From: UBA1757 sp045627385
Lineage (GTDB): Bacteria > Bacteroidota > Bacteroidia > Bacteroidales > UBA1402
Assembly (NCBI GenBank): GCA_045627385.1
Contig: JAZQNO010000032.1
Coordinates: forward strand, 1 to 64,000
DNA: 64,000 bases
Direction: 5' to 3'
Each line of letters opens with the position of its first letter. Positions within the stretch are counted from its first letter, which is position 1. The translations under genes were made by a program, and so were the position numbers. This document shows positions 19,501 through 27,946 of this stretch, in pieces. A model generated the notes under the pieces. The model saw nothing but the letters and a program-made list of their open reading frames with translations. It did no database searches and was not told the DNA's origin.

Positions 19501-19881
19501 ACCCATTTCGCTCTTGTGCTCCTTGCGGGCCGATACGACCACATCATCCAATGTCTTGGTGTCTTCTTCCAAGACCACATCGAGCACTTTCTGCCCGTTG
19601 TAGGCGACCGACTGGGTCTTCATGCCGATATAGGAGAATACGATATTGAACGGGCCTCCGCTCTGAGGAATACGGATGCTGTATTCGCCGTTGTAGTTGG
19701 TCACCGTGCCGTAGACCATACGGTTCTGGGCATTGTTGACGGTGACATTGACCCCGATGGCGATTTCCTTGCTGCCTGCGAAATTTTCGTAGACATGTCC
19801 GGTCAGGATCTGCTGGGCGGACGCCGTTGCCAGGACAAGCAACAGCATGGACAGAAGGGAAACTATCTTTTTCATTTGCAT
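16582..19881 (-). CDS. SusC/RagA-family TonB-dependent transporter (first pair)
   Basis: A 1099-residue SusC homologue: signal peptide (1-22), carboxypeptidase-regulatory-like domain (about 24-105), TonB-box-like DDVVVSA at about 112-118, plug domain (about 140-265, with SIRIRGTATLN, PLIVINGVPY and IYGTEGANGVLLITT), then a barrel. It would import pectic oligosaccharides using proton-motive force via TonB. ATG at 19881 overlaps the preceding TGA (TGATG), which suggests translational coupling; MKKIVS at 19875 is an equally good start. Its SusD follows after 5 bases. Confidence 0.96.
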   Translation of the reverse strand: MQMKKIVSLLSMLLLVLATASAQQILTGHVYENFAGSKEIAIGVNVTVNNAQNRMVYGTVTNYNGEYSIRIPQSGGPFNIVFSYIGMKTQSVAYNGQKVLDVVLEEDTKTLDDVVVSARKEHKSEMGITMREQTASTQHIEMSDIVEIMPVTSVEEALQGRLAGVDILAGGDPGARNSIRIRGTATLNTSADPLIVINGVPYSTDIDDSFDFATANNEDYAAMLNLSPFDIESIEVLKDAASTAIYGTEGANGVLLITTKTGTKGKPRFTLSSKLTAKYEPESIPMLDGKEYVSFIEDAIWNAANAKGVSNNATLLEKLYNTPEINFNKEWRYFDEYNAQTDWLSEVVKNAYTTDNNFSMSGGGEKATYRFSLAYANEDGTTIGTAMDRFSTTLNIGYHFNDKLRVDADFSFAETDKKANWTNNVRSEAMLKMPNKSPYWIDDETGLPTDRYFNRQNAEEFQGAFTGSRNFHPLAMVYDSYNNTRMQEEKMNFRINYDILPGLTYTGYVSMKFLTNKNRAFLPQSATGVTMDNTYANQSKDAYSDNLALQTENKFIYRKNWEGMHNIVATALWRTSDSQSSNYTNTIYGVSSRYASDPSTNGAVVPGGRGSGDSQVRSASGIAGLNYTFLNRYIISGTVNFQGKSSLGKANRWGIFPSAGLAWHIKEEDFLQDVEWLSSLKLRTSWGQSGAAPSGTAPYMGIYSSLGTGYMDNAAIVPMSIQLNNLKWQTANEYDAGFDAGFFEEKLTATFDIYYKYVTDLLQQNMSIPASTGYNTNHSGVTGVSSNQIKYYNSGEMSNTGWEFRLDYTAINSHDWKLTLNYNIARNVNRIEKLPSNMADDEYSFGNGNYAKRNVAGVPVGSFFGYRYLGVYDNTDQTYARDAQGNVMLDLDGRPIVMKNGDITCFPGDAQYEDINHDGVINQNDIVYLGNSNPLFTGGGGFTLKYKQLSLTTFLHYRLGQKIINKARMNSEAMYGTDNQSLAVLRRWRSEGDAANTDIPRALWKYGYNYLGSDRFVEDCSFLRLKTLSLSYNVPRDFCQKIHTNSINVFLTGYDLLTFTSYTGQDPEVTLPSKVTDIAMDNAQTPPAKRIALGITINL

Positions 19882-22301
19882 CAGAACATTCCGTTAATTA
19901 AATGGACGCAGCCGTCGCTGAAGACGAATGGCAGGTAGTGGTAGTCGCCTACGAAGGAAATCTTCCGGCTGTCTTCCAGACGGCGGACAGTGAAACCGGG
20001 AGCCTCCTCGGTGATGACCACCTTTGCGGTATTGTAGGATACACGCCCCTTTTCATCCACGATTTCGATTGAATTCAATGTGGCCATTCCTTTGGAAGTG
20101 TCTTCCTTCCATCCGGGGAAAGGATAGTTGGAAACGCCGGCTGAGGAGAAAGAGACGAAATAGGTCTTCAGATAATTCTGCAGAAGTGTCTGGCAGGAAT
20201 CGTCGGCTATCGAAATGCAGTCGAGAGGATTGCCTCCGCCCGCCAGAGCCTCGCTGTCAACGGTCAGACCGGGAAGCTGTCCGGCGCTGATGGCTGCATA
20301 GACGGCTTCGTTGGTGGGAATGAGCATGATCAGAGTGGTTTCATCTGCCGGAATAAAGTCGAAGGAGGATTTTCCGGAAGTGAACATGTTGGCCATATAC
20401 AGCAGATTGGTGAACGCGTAATAGGGCATGTCCGGAGTGTTGCGCTGGCTGTAGCAGAGCGTCTGGAAAGAGGAGATGGAACTTTCACTCGGGTCACCCA
20501 CGAACAGTCTGCCTTCGTAGGAGTATGACTTTCCGTTGGTCCATTCTCCGTCTTCCGTATAGGATTTCAGTTCGTGGATGGGGACGAAAAGTTCCTCGTC
20601 GGTCTTCTGCTGTTCGATAGGATAGATGCGCTCGTTGAAACGGAAACTGTTGGTGAGTTTGCCGTCGAGCAGATACCAGTAGAACAGGTAATCGGGCGAG
20701 AAGCAGCGGAATACCTGCAGACCGGAAGCCGCCGTGGTGTCAAGTTCCGTCACATTGAAATTGCAGGAAGACAGGTCGGTGAGATGACCGTAGACCAGAC
20801 TCTTCTTCACATTGTTGTTGAGCGCCTTTCCATCGCGCATGAGATAGCCGTCACGATCGTTGTAGGTGATGCCGCTGGCCAGAATCTGGTCATTGTCGGG
20901 CATCAGGGAGATGAGACGCGTTTCATCGCTGTACAGAGAAGCGGCGATGTCTTCTACGGCATCGAACATCAGCAGGTAGTAGCTCAGTTTCTTGTACTGG
21001 TAGGCCGGTCCGGTAATGGAGGAGAACATGGCCGGAATGGCTGCTTCCTCGCAACCGTACAGCAGACCGTTTTCGCAGAGAATGCGGTATTTTTCGGGCA
21101 CCGCTTCCAGATTGACATTGATGGCCGTTCCGTAGCTGTTGATGATGTCGCCTCGCTGTATCTCTTCAGGAAAGGCCAGGTTGCCGTCATACTTGTTGCC
21201 GTCTTTCTTGCCCTGATAGACAAAATTGAGCAGCAGTTTCTTGACGCTGGCCTGGCTGACGCTCTTGAGATCTTTGTAACCGCCTTTGGCCCAATAGTTG
21301 TCGAAGAACTTGTTCAGGGCATTGTCGGTAGGAGCGAAAACCGTATAGCCGACACTCGACAGAGTGGTCAGCTGGGTATAATCGGTCGTGGGCCATTCCA
21401 AGGCAATCTGGGGAAGGTTGCCCGAGCCGTCGGAGAAAGTGCGCAGGAAGAGCTTTTCGCCGTTGCCGTATTCCTTCGACAGTTCAGCATCGTAGGTGAA
21501 CGATTCGTACTGCTTGTAAAGCGACAGGAACTGACTGAAACTGCTGTCGTTGTTGAGTTCGTCGTAAATGGTGTTGAGCGGCTCCAGTACATGGTCGATT
21601 TCGTGGACGAAACCGTTGCTGGTAATCTGATTGCCCTTGCTGACGGCCGCATTGGCCACGTTGAAACCGATGCCGGTCGGATTCCACTCTGTTTCCGGGA
21701 AGAAATAGCGGTAGTTCTTGGCCGCATCGATCTGTTTGGTGGTGAAATAATTCTCAGAGAAAGACGGCAGGAAACGTTCGTGATGGTAAATCGTCACGTC
21801 GCGTTCTCCCTTTCTGTCCCAGTCGACGGAATTGGGGTCCTTGCTGTAGGTGCGGTGCTTGTAGTACATTCCCGCATAGACCATCTTTTCCTCATCTGTC
21901 ACATCGTCGCCTTCTTCCGGACGGAAATTGTTGAGCTTGTCCGCATTGTAGGCATAATACATCAGGTGGAAAGCGACCAGTTTCTCCACTTCCGTGCTGT
22001 CCATGTCTTCGAGACAGGTCACACCGTGTTTGGCAAAGTAGCTGTCGAAGGCTTCATCGTCGGGAGCCATGACGGTGACGATGCCTTTTCCGTCGACTAG
22101 ATCGTGGTAGCCAGCCATATCAATGGCTTTCAGGAAGATGGAATGTCTTCCCGTCTTTTCCAAGACTTCGTAGTTGTTGCCTTTGATCCAATCGGGACGC
22201 TCATAATACTCTGCCATGTGGTCTTTGCACGACCCTAAGGTAGCGGCAGTCGCCAGCAACATGGCTGGACAAAGGCATTTGAAGAGATTTCGATGGTTCA
22301 T
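19881..22301 (-). CDS. multi-FAS1 fasciclin lipoprotein
   Basis: An 806-residue lipoprotein (signal ending LGSC, Cys25) that contains four FAS1-type modules judged from repeated strand motifs: VTVMAPDDEAF near 75-85, YTVFAPTDNAL near 320, LISLMPDNDQIL near 465 and LIMLIPTNEAV near 660. It is the largest of three fasciclin lipoproteins in this operon and stands directly before the first SusC, overlapping its start by one base. FAS1 proteins are adhesion or ligand-binding modules; here a pectin-facing surface role is likely but unproven. No catalytic motif is seen. Confidence 0.82.
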   Translation of the reverse strand: MNHRNLFKCLCPAMLLATAATLGSCKDHMAEYYERPDWIKGNNYEVLEKTGRHSIFLKAIDMAGYHDLVDGKGIVTVMAPDDEAFDSYFAKHGVTCLEDMDSTEVEKLVAFHLMYYAYNADKLNNFRPEEGDDVTDEEKMVYAGMYYKHRTYSKDPNSVDWDRKGERDVTIYHHERFLPSFSENYFTTKQIDAAKNYRYFFPETEWNPTGIGFNVANAAVSKGNQITSNGFVHEIDHVLEPLNTIYDELNNDSSFSQFLSLYKQYESFTYDAELSKEYGNGEKLFLRTFSDGSGNLPQIALEWPTTDYTQLTTLSSVGYTVFAPTDNALNKFFDNYWAKGGYKDLKSVSQASVKKLLLNFVYQGKKDGNKYDGNLAFPEEIQRGDIINSYGTAINVNLEAVPEKYRILCENGLLYGCEEAAIPAMFSSITGPAYQYKKLSYYLLMFDAVEDIAASLYSDETRLISLMPDNDQILASGITYNDRDGYLMRDGKALNNNVKKSLVYGHLTDLSSCNFNVTELDTTAASGLQVFRCFSPDYLFYWYLLDGKLTNSFRFNERIYPIEQQKTDEELFVPIHELKSYTEDGEWTNGKSYSYEGRLFVGDPSESSISSFQTLCYSQRNTPDMPYYAFTNLLYMANMFTSGKSSFDFIPADETTLIMLIPTNEAVYAAISAGQLPGLTVDSEALAGGGNPLDCISIADDSCQTLLQNYLKTYFVSFSSAGVSNYPFPGWKEDTSKGMATLNSIEIVDEKGRVSYNTAKVVITEEAPGFTVRRLEDSRKISFVGDYHYLPFVFSDGCVHLINGMF

Positions 22302-22304
22302 CGC

Positions 22305-23969
22305 TTATTTGATAAGGGTTTTCTGTCCGTTGTGAATGTAAAAACCGGGTGCTTGAGGTTCAGACACACGGCATCCGTTCAGACTGATCCAGTCTTCTTC
22401 GGAGGAATCCTGTTTGCGGATGGTCGTCAGTGCATCGTTGTAGCCCTGCCCGGTCACATACTGGTAGTCGCTCAATTCGGCTTCCACGATGTGGGCCACC
22501 AGGCTGTTGAGGTAGTTTTCAAGATTGGTGTAGCCGTTTTCAGCCACAGCCTTGCCGTCGAGCGGATATTTCGGATTCAGACCGTGGGCTTCCTCCCACT
22601 CGTCGGGCATGCCGTCGAGGTCGGTGTCGAGCGGGCATTCCGTGCTGTTGAGCGTGGGCCAGGCACTCCAGTCGGCACCGGCGCCGGCAGGCTTCAGGTC
22701 CTCCTGGCTGTCGATGATGCCCGGATAGCTGCGGCCTGAGGGGTCGCGCGTACCTTTAAAAGTATAGGTGCCCTGACGGCATTCGCGTACCAGACGGGTG
22801 TCGATAGCGTCGCGCGAGAGCGAACAGCCCGCCGTATTGAGCACCTTTTCAAAAGCCACCTGGGCGGTGTGTGTGGTCACCGTACCGGCATCGAGCGGCT
22901 CGCTGAGTTTCATCGAGGCCCTTTCGGCGGCAGTCACATCGCTGATCTGTATGGCGGTAGTTGCCCAGTTGTTCTGACAAGTGGTCTTCTCAAGCGAATT
23001 GGTAGGCATTGCATAGGTGTCGCTGAGGGAACTGCACCAGTTGTCGGTCACATAATAGGCGCCCAGTCTGGGACGGGCGTCGTCATCGGCGTTGATTCCG
23101 GGACCGAAAATCATGGCGCGGCGGTTGCCGGTGGTGGTGCCGGGTCCCGGTTTGTAATAACAGGCCACGATGTTGGCCTTCATGCCTTCACCGCCATAGG
23201 CTCCCACGACTTCGCCGTAGTTGTAGATGACATTGTTGCGCAGGTCAACCACATCGCGTCCGTCGGTGTAGTCAGACGGCCCAAGACGCGGCGTACGGCT
23301 ACTGTGTTGAGTGAGGAAGTTGTGGTGGAAAGAGGTTTTGGCACCGCCCCAGATGCCTCCATAGCCGTGACCGCCTTTCGTATGGTTGCTGTAGCGGAGG
23401 CTTTCGGAAACGATGCACCATTGAAGGGTGAGATTTTCGTCTCCGTAGAACGAAACGCACTCGTCCACACTCCAGGAGCAGGAACAGTGGTCGATGATGA
23501 TGTCCTTGATGCCGCGTCCGCCCAAGGCATCGTCTTCCTGCTCGGGATGAAGGTCTCCCATGCGGATGCGCAGGAAGCGGATGATGATGTTGCTTGCATT
23601 CACGTGCACGGGATATCCGGCCAGGCAGATGCCGTCGCCGGGAGCTGTCTGACCGGCGATGGTCAGATTGCCGCTGTTGATGTTGATGGCGTCGCTCAGG
23701 AAAATGGTGCCGCTCACGTCGAACACGATGGTGCGATTGTCGGTTTTGTTGAGATAATAGCGCAACGTGCCAATCTTCGGATTCTTGGCATCATCCTCCA
23801 GAGAAGTGACATGATAGACCGCTCCACCGCGACCGCCGGTGACATACCGTCCGTGGCCCTCCGCGCCGGGGAAAGCCGGTATTTTTTCGGCTTCCTGCTC
23901 AGCAAACAGACTCGCAGGCAGAAAAGTCAGCAACAACAAGGATAAAATCTTCAATGTTTTCATTTTCAT
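22305..23969 (-). CDS. pectate lyase, polysaccharide lyase family 1
   Basis: PL1 lyases cut de-esterified homogalacturonan by beta-elimination with Ca2+. The 554-residue protein has a signal peptide (1-23). Its parallel beta-helix carries AFPGAEGHGRYVTGGRGG at 32-49, DHCSCSWSVDE at 160-170 (Ca-binding acid cluster), and SRTPRLG at 224-230 with the probable catalytic Arg225. A Ca-binding DTDLDGMPDEWE loop follows near residue 450, and the last 28 residues (SLNGCRVSEPQAPGFYIHNG and onward) look like a Bacteroidetes sorting tail. Start ATG at 23969 lies 1 base after the GH28 stop; MKT at 23963 is an alternative. An open extension to 24062 overlaps GH28 and is rejected. Confidence 0.93.
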   Translation of the reverse strand: MKMKTLKILSLLLLTFLPASLFAEQEAEKIPAFPGAEGHGRYVTGGRGGAVYHVTSLEDDAKNPKIGTLRYYLNKTDNRTIVFDVSGTIFLSDAININSGNLTIAGQTAPGDGICLAGYPVHVNASNIIIRFLRIRMGDLHPEQEDDALGGRGIKDIIIDHCSCSWSVDECVSFYGDENLTLQWCIVSESLRYSNHTKGGHGYGGIWGGAKTSFHHNFLTQHSSRTPRLGPSDYTDGRDVVDLRNNVIYNYGEVVGAYGGEGMKANIVACYYKPGPGTTTGNRRAMIFGPGINADDDARPRLGAYYVTDNWCSSLSDTYAMPTNSLEKTTCQNNWATTAIQISDVTAAERASMKLSEPLDAGTVTTHTAQVAFEKVLNTAGCSLSRDAIDTRLVRECRQGTYTFKGTRDPSGRSYPGIIDSQEDLKPAGAGADWSAWPTLNSTECPLDTDLDGMPDEWEEAHGLNPKYPLDGKAVAENGYTNLENYLNSLVAHIVEAELSDYQYVTGQGYNDALTTIRKQDSSEEDWISLNGCRVSEPQAPGFYIHNGQKTLIK

Positions 23970-23970
23970 A

Positions 23971-25398
23971 TCAATAAATGACGGTTGTATCGGGAGAAAT
24001 GAAAGCGACATTGCGGAAACGGATGTCGCAGGTGTCGATGGCTTCGAGAGGTTTGTTGCCACGGATGACGGAATTCTTCACTTCAATGTCGTGGAGCAGC
24101 ATTTCGGGCAGTCCCTGCATGATGCCGACGCTGCCTGAAGAAGCGCAGTTGATGCCGTCCAGATAAATGTGGTGGAAGGTGGGAGTGCCTTCGTCCACCG
24201 GTTTGATTTCGCGCACACCTTTCGTGAAATAGTAGAGGTCGAAGAGAATGGCGTTGCTTTTGATGTTGGACATGTTGATGTTTTCTGCCCAGATGTTCTT
24301 CACTTCGCCACCTCTTCCCCGACAGCTCTTGAAGCGGAGTCCGTTGTCGGTGGAGACGAAGGTGCAGTTGCTGATACGGACATCGCGCACGCCGCCGCTC
24401 ATCTCGCTGCCGATGACAAATCCGCCGTGTCCTTTGAAGACGGTGCATCCTTCGATGACCACCCGTTCGGTGGCCACGCCGCGGCGCCGGCCTTCCTCAT
24501 CCTTTCCGGATTTCAGGCAGATGGCATCGTCTCCGGCATCCAGCAGACAGTCTTTCACGAGCACATCGCTGCAACTCTCCAGATCGAGGGCATCTCCGTT
24601 GGCGGCCCAGGACTCGTTCATCATGCTGACACCGTCGATGATGAGATGGCTGCACAAGGCCGGGTGGAGACACCAGGCCGGACTGTTGCGGAAAGTGATT
24701 CCCTTGAGCAGGATGTTGTCGCAGCGCAGCAGGTTCACCATGACCGGGCGCAGATATTCCTTCACGGAAAGACAGTCTTCATAGTCGGTCTTGTCGTAGG
24801 GCCTGCCGTCTCCTTCCAAAGCACGAGGTGTCGGGAACCAGGTATCCTCCTTCTCGTTCAGACATCCGCCCATGCGCAGAAAATCGCGCCAGATCCAACT
24901 GCTGACATTGTTTTTCCTCACGGGTCTCCACCAGTCGCCGTTACCATCGAAGATGCCTTCGCCAGTCACGGCAATGTTCTCGGCATCGTGGGCCGTGATG
25001 GGCGACATGACCCGCCAGCTGTCCTTGCCTTCGTAGTAGGTGCGGATCAGCGGATAGGCGTCGTAGTCGTTGGTGAACTGGATGATAGCTCCCTTTTCGG
25101 TATGCAGACAGATGTCGCTTTTCAACTCGATGGGGCCGCTGGTCCACGATCCGGCAGGAATGACGACAGTGCCGCCACCCATCGATGACAGACTGTCTAT
25201 GGCCTGCTGGATGGAGGTCAATCCGAAATTTTCGGCCTTGACGGTAAGAGTGCGGGATGGAAAGACGGGGGCTTTCAAAGCCTTCATCTCAAAGGGCAGA
25301 TTCTGAAAACAGTCGGCATACTCGTCTTTCCGGCAGGCGGAAAAGAGAGTGACGCTGGCCGCACACAGAAGAATGAGTTTTTTTGCAGACGGTTTCAA
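23971..25398 (-). CDS. polygalacturonase, glycoside hydrolase family 28, lipoprotein
   Basis: GH28 enzymes hydrolyse alpha-1,4-galacturonan by inversion. The 475-residue protein has a lipoprotein signal ending LFSAC (Cys22), so it is anchored to a membrane. All four family motifs are present: NGDALDL at 268-274 (NGD instead of the common NTD), GDD at 289-291, GHGG at 323-326 and RFK at 356-358. It is the first gene of the ten-gene pectin operon; a -7 box lies at 25427-25434. An exo- or endo-mode cannot be decided from the sequence, and xylogalacturonase or rhamnogalacturonase activity is also found in this family. Confidence 0.94.
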   Translation of the reverse strand: MKPSAKKLILLCAASVTLFSACRKDEYADCFQNLPFEMKALKAPVFPSRTLTVKAENFGLTSIQQAIDSLSSMGGGTVVIPAGSWTSGPIELKSDICLHTEKGAIIQFTNDYDAYPLIRTYYEGKDSWRVMSPITAHDAENIAVTGEGIFDGNGDWWRPVRKNNVSSWIWRDFLRMGGCLNEKEDTWFPTPRALEGDGRPYDKTDYEDCLSVKEYLRPVMVNLLRCDNILLKGITFRNSPAWCLHPALCSHLIIDGVSMMNESWAANGDALDLESCSDVLVKDCLLDAGDDAICLKSGKDEEGRRRGVATERVVIEGCTVFKGHGGFVIGSEMSGGVRDVRISNCTFVSTDNGLRFKSCRGRGGEVKNIWAENINMSNIKSNAILFDLYYFTKGVREIKPVDEGTPTFHHIYLDGINCASSGSVGIMQGLPEMLLHDIEVKNSVIRGNKPLEAIDTCDIRFRNVAFISPDTTVIY

Positions 25399-25426
25399 TT
25401 TTGTAATGATGAGAGGTTAACCGATG

Positions 25427-25434
25427 CAAATCTA
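25427..25434 (-). promoter_or_regulatory. -7 element of the pectin operon
   Basis: The minus strand reads TAGATTTG, a match to TAnnTTTG, 28 bases before the GH28 start in an AT-rich divergent intergenic region (25399-25594). There is no good TTTG -33 box, as expected for a promoter that needs an activator such as the HTCS. No HTCS operator repeat could be recognised by eye. Confidence 0.45.
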
Positions 25435-25594
25435 TTTCAAATGACATTAATAAGGGTGTATTTTTTCGGGGAAAGGGTGGATATTTTCAGTTTAAAAAAG
25501 TGCACCCAAACTGAAAAAAAGTCCGACTCCCCCCACAGATTGATATCTAATTTTACTGCCAGAAAAAATTCTTTCACTTTTAAACTCATAACAA

Positions 25595-27823
25595 ATGAAG
25601 AAATTTACTCTTTTAGCTTGTTCGCTGGCGATGGCTTTCTCGGCTTTCGCTGCCGAAATCATTGTGGAGTCTCCCGCTGAGTACGCCGACAAGTATGCTT
25701 CGGCTGTCAATGGAGATGTGTTGCTGCTGAAAAGCGGTTCGTATGCCAACCAGAACTTCCCGGCTGACCGTATCATCACCGTCAAGGCATTTGCCGACAC
25801 TTGCGAAGTGTCGCTGACCGGTGAGATTCGCGGTACCGATGTCGGTGGAAACGGTTCAGGTCTTATCTTTGAAGGTGTCACACTCGGAAATGGCGCATCC
25901 TATCTGATGAACTTCGCTCCTACGGGCATCGTCGAGAAGATTCAGTTTAAGAATTGTATTCTGGAGAACGTCGCCCGCTGTACCTTTTATATGAGCGGCG
26001 ATGAAAAAACCTCAGCTGTGAAGACGGTGCTGTTTGAGAACTGCACCCTGCGCAACCTCAACTCCGGTAACTGGAACTTTTGTTACCAGTACACTCCCAT
26101 CTATTCCTGGACGTTCGACAACTGCACGTTCTACGGAAATGAAGGTATGGAAAGTTTCTACTGTCCAAGGGCTTCTTACGGAGACAAGAGCCATCAGTTC
26201 ATTTTCACCAACAACACCTTCTACAGCGGATGCCGCGATGCCAACCGCAGTATCTGCGGTGTGTCCAACAAATTCGAAGGTGTCGAATGCAAACTGGTCT
26301 TCACTGACAACATCATCCTCTGCCCCGCAGGTGCGAGTGCCGGAAAACTCTTCGACGTCAGCGCCGGTTTCTGGGATGTCACCATCACCAACAACCTGAT
26401 TGACGGCTGGGGAATTCCCAGCCTGTCCGAAGAACTCGGTTTGGCTGTTGTTGACAACAACTATACTTTGGCCGACCTTGGCCTGAACATCGGCGGTGTG
26501 TTTGCCGATGCTGCCAATGGCGACTTCACTCTTTATAAAGGTGTCAGTCCTCTGGATGACAAGTCCACCACCGGCGGAATGCTCGGCGCTGCCAAGTGGA
26601 CTGTCGAAGCCGGCTCCATGTTCACGCTTGTTCAGGGTGTGGCTGAAGGCTGCGATTCCATGGGTACTGTCAGCGGCACCAGCGGCCTCGTTCCCGAAGG
26701 CAAGAGTGTCACTCTTACTGCTGTTCCTAATTACGGCTTCAAATTCGTTAAGTGGATAGACGGTAACGGCGCCACTCTTAGCGAAGACATCTCCTATACG
26801 TTTACTATGGACGGCGACAAGACCGTCTATGCAGAGTTCGCCGCTCTCACCATGTATTCCTTGAACGTCACCTGTACCAACGGCGGTCATTACCTCCTTT
26901 CCGAGCAGGGTGAAAACGGCCTGTATCCCGAAGGTACCGAAATTGTCATCTCGGCTACGACCAACTTCATCACCGAATTCGTCATGGCTACTGAAGCCAA
27001 GGGCGACATGTATTTCGGCACCGAATTCACCGTGGTCATGAACGACAACAAGGACATCACCATGGAATTTGTCCAGAAAGACTACATCTGCGGTTGGGAC
27101 TTCACCGAAGGTGACGGCGTCACTTCCGGCGGTGCTTCCCAGAACCGTCCGGCCGACTGGCTGAGTCCGTCCTATCAGACCGATACTGAGGTTCCCACAC
27201 TTGACCTCTACTACACACTGTATCCCGATCAGCCTTGGACCAGTGGCTGGTGGAACCGTACCGACACTTATCCCGCCGCTGTTACGTGGCTGCGTTGCAC
27301 CGATTCCGGTGACGGCACCGAATACAAACTGGACGGTGGCGCTATGGACTCGTCCAAATATTACGACAATGTCGGTTTCTACTGGCAGACCAGTTTCTGC
27401 ACCAGAGACTACAAGACCGATGCCAGCTTCCACTTCTCCATCAAGCGTACCTACATGGGTCACTATATCTATAAGGTGCAGACTTCTTATGACGGCAACA
27501 GTTGGGAATCTGTCAACGACTCCATCAGTTCAAACGGATGGGCCGACTATGATGTCATGCTGCCCAACACGGCCAACAAGGAGCGCGTCTATGTCCGCCT
27601 GATACCCGATGTGAACAGCGGTTACGAAACCAGCCGTCTGTTCGACGTCTACGGTGTTTATGTGGCCAACATCTTCTTCACTGCCGAACCCACCGTCGCT
27701 ATCGAAACCGTCGAAAGCGAAGCCGAAGATGCTCCCATCTTCGATCTGATGGGACGCCGCGTGAAGAGCGCCGATGCCCCCGGCATCTACATCCAGAACG
27801 GCAAGAAGTTCATGATCAAATAA
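25595..27823 (+). CDS. exported beta-helix protein with InlB-type repeats, probable pectin-associated surface protein
   Basis: A 742-residue secreted protein. It has a signal peptide (1-20) and a right-handed beta-helix (about 25-290) with stacked strands such as IQFKNCILENVARC, VLFENCTLRNLNSG and FIFTNNTFYSG, like DUF4957/DUF5123 proteins of pectin loci. Two divergent InlB B-repeat-like modules follow (about 345-490: VTLTAVPNYGFKFVKWIDGNG), then a beta-sandwich (about 495-700). The sorting-like tail is IFDLMGRRV...GIYIQNGKKFMIK. No lyase catalytic set could be identified, so it may bind pectin rather than cut it. It is divergent from the pectin operon and is followed by a strong terminator. 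Confidence 0.72.
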   Translation: MKKFTLLACSLAMAFSAFAAEIIVESPAEYADKYASAVNGDVLLLKSGSYANQNFPADRIITVKAFADTCEVSLTGEIRGTDVGGNGSGLIFEGVTLGNGASYLMNFAPTGIVEKIQFKNCILENVARCTFYMSGDEKTSAVKTVLFENCTLRNLNSGNWNFCYQYTPIYSWTFDNCTFYGNEGMESFYCPRASYGDKSHQFIFTNNTFYSGCRDANRSICGVSNKFEGVECKLVFTDNIILCPAGASAGKLFDVSAGFWDVTITNNLIDGWGIPSLSEELGLAVVDNNYTLADLGLNIGGVFADAANGDFTLYKGVSPLDDKSTTGGMLGAAKWTVEAGSMFTLVQGVAEGCDSMGTVSGTSGLVPEGKSVTLTAVPNYGFKFVKWIDGNGATLSEDISYTFTMDGDKTVYAEFAALTMYSLNVTCTNGGHYLLSEQGENGLYPEGTEIVISATTNFITEFVMATEAKGDMYFGTEFTVVMNDNKDITMEFVQKDYICGWDFTEGDGVTSGGASQNRPADWLSPSYQTDTEVPTLDLYYTLYPDQPWTSGWWNRTDTYPAAVTWLRCTDSGDGTEYKLDGGAMDSSKYYDNVGFYWQTSFCTRDYKTDASFHFSIKRTYMGHYIYKVQTSYDGNSWESVNDSISSNGWADYDVMLPNTANKERVYVRLIPDVNSGYETSRLFDVYGVYVANIFFTAEPTVAIETVESEAEDAPIFDLMGRRVKSADAPGIYIQNGKKFMIK

Positions 27824-27847
27824 ATACAGGTCATCTCACGCAAATGA

Positions 27848-27876
27848 GGGGGACGGTCAATCCGTCCCCCTTTTTT
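27848..27876 (+). terminator. intrinsic terminator after the beta-helix gene
   Basis: A 9-bp GC-rich stem GGGGGACGG / CCGTCCCCC (27848-27856 and 27862-27870, loop TCAAT) is followed by six T residues. Confidence 0.9.
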
Positions 27877-27891
27877 GTCAATAAATCCTCC

Positions 27892-27920
27892 TTTGGAAGC
27901 CTTTCAAATGAATAATTTTG
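27892..27920 (+). promoter_or_regulatory. promoter of the second CE8 gene
   Basis: TTTG at 27892-27895 and TAATTTTG at 27913-27920 (TAnnTTTG) are separated by 17 bases, slightly shorter than the usual 19-20. It lies between the upstream terminator and the ATG at 27947, so the second CE8 gene is an independent transcription unit. Confidence 0.55.
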
Positions 27921-27946
27921 TCGCGTCAAACCCAACAATAATGATA

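Noticed and set aside
23970..24062. Extension of the pectate lyase upstream of 23969
   Set aside because: It runs back into the GH28 coding region; the ATG at 23969 begins a proper signal peptide one base after the GH28 stop.
25435..25594. Possible HTCS operator repeats in the divergent intergenic region
   Set aside because: I could not identify a convincing pair of direct repeats by eye; AT-rich tracts alone are not evidence.
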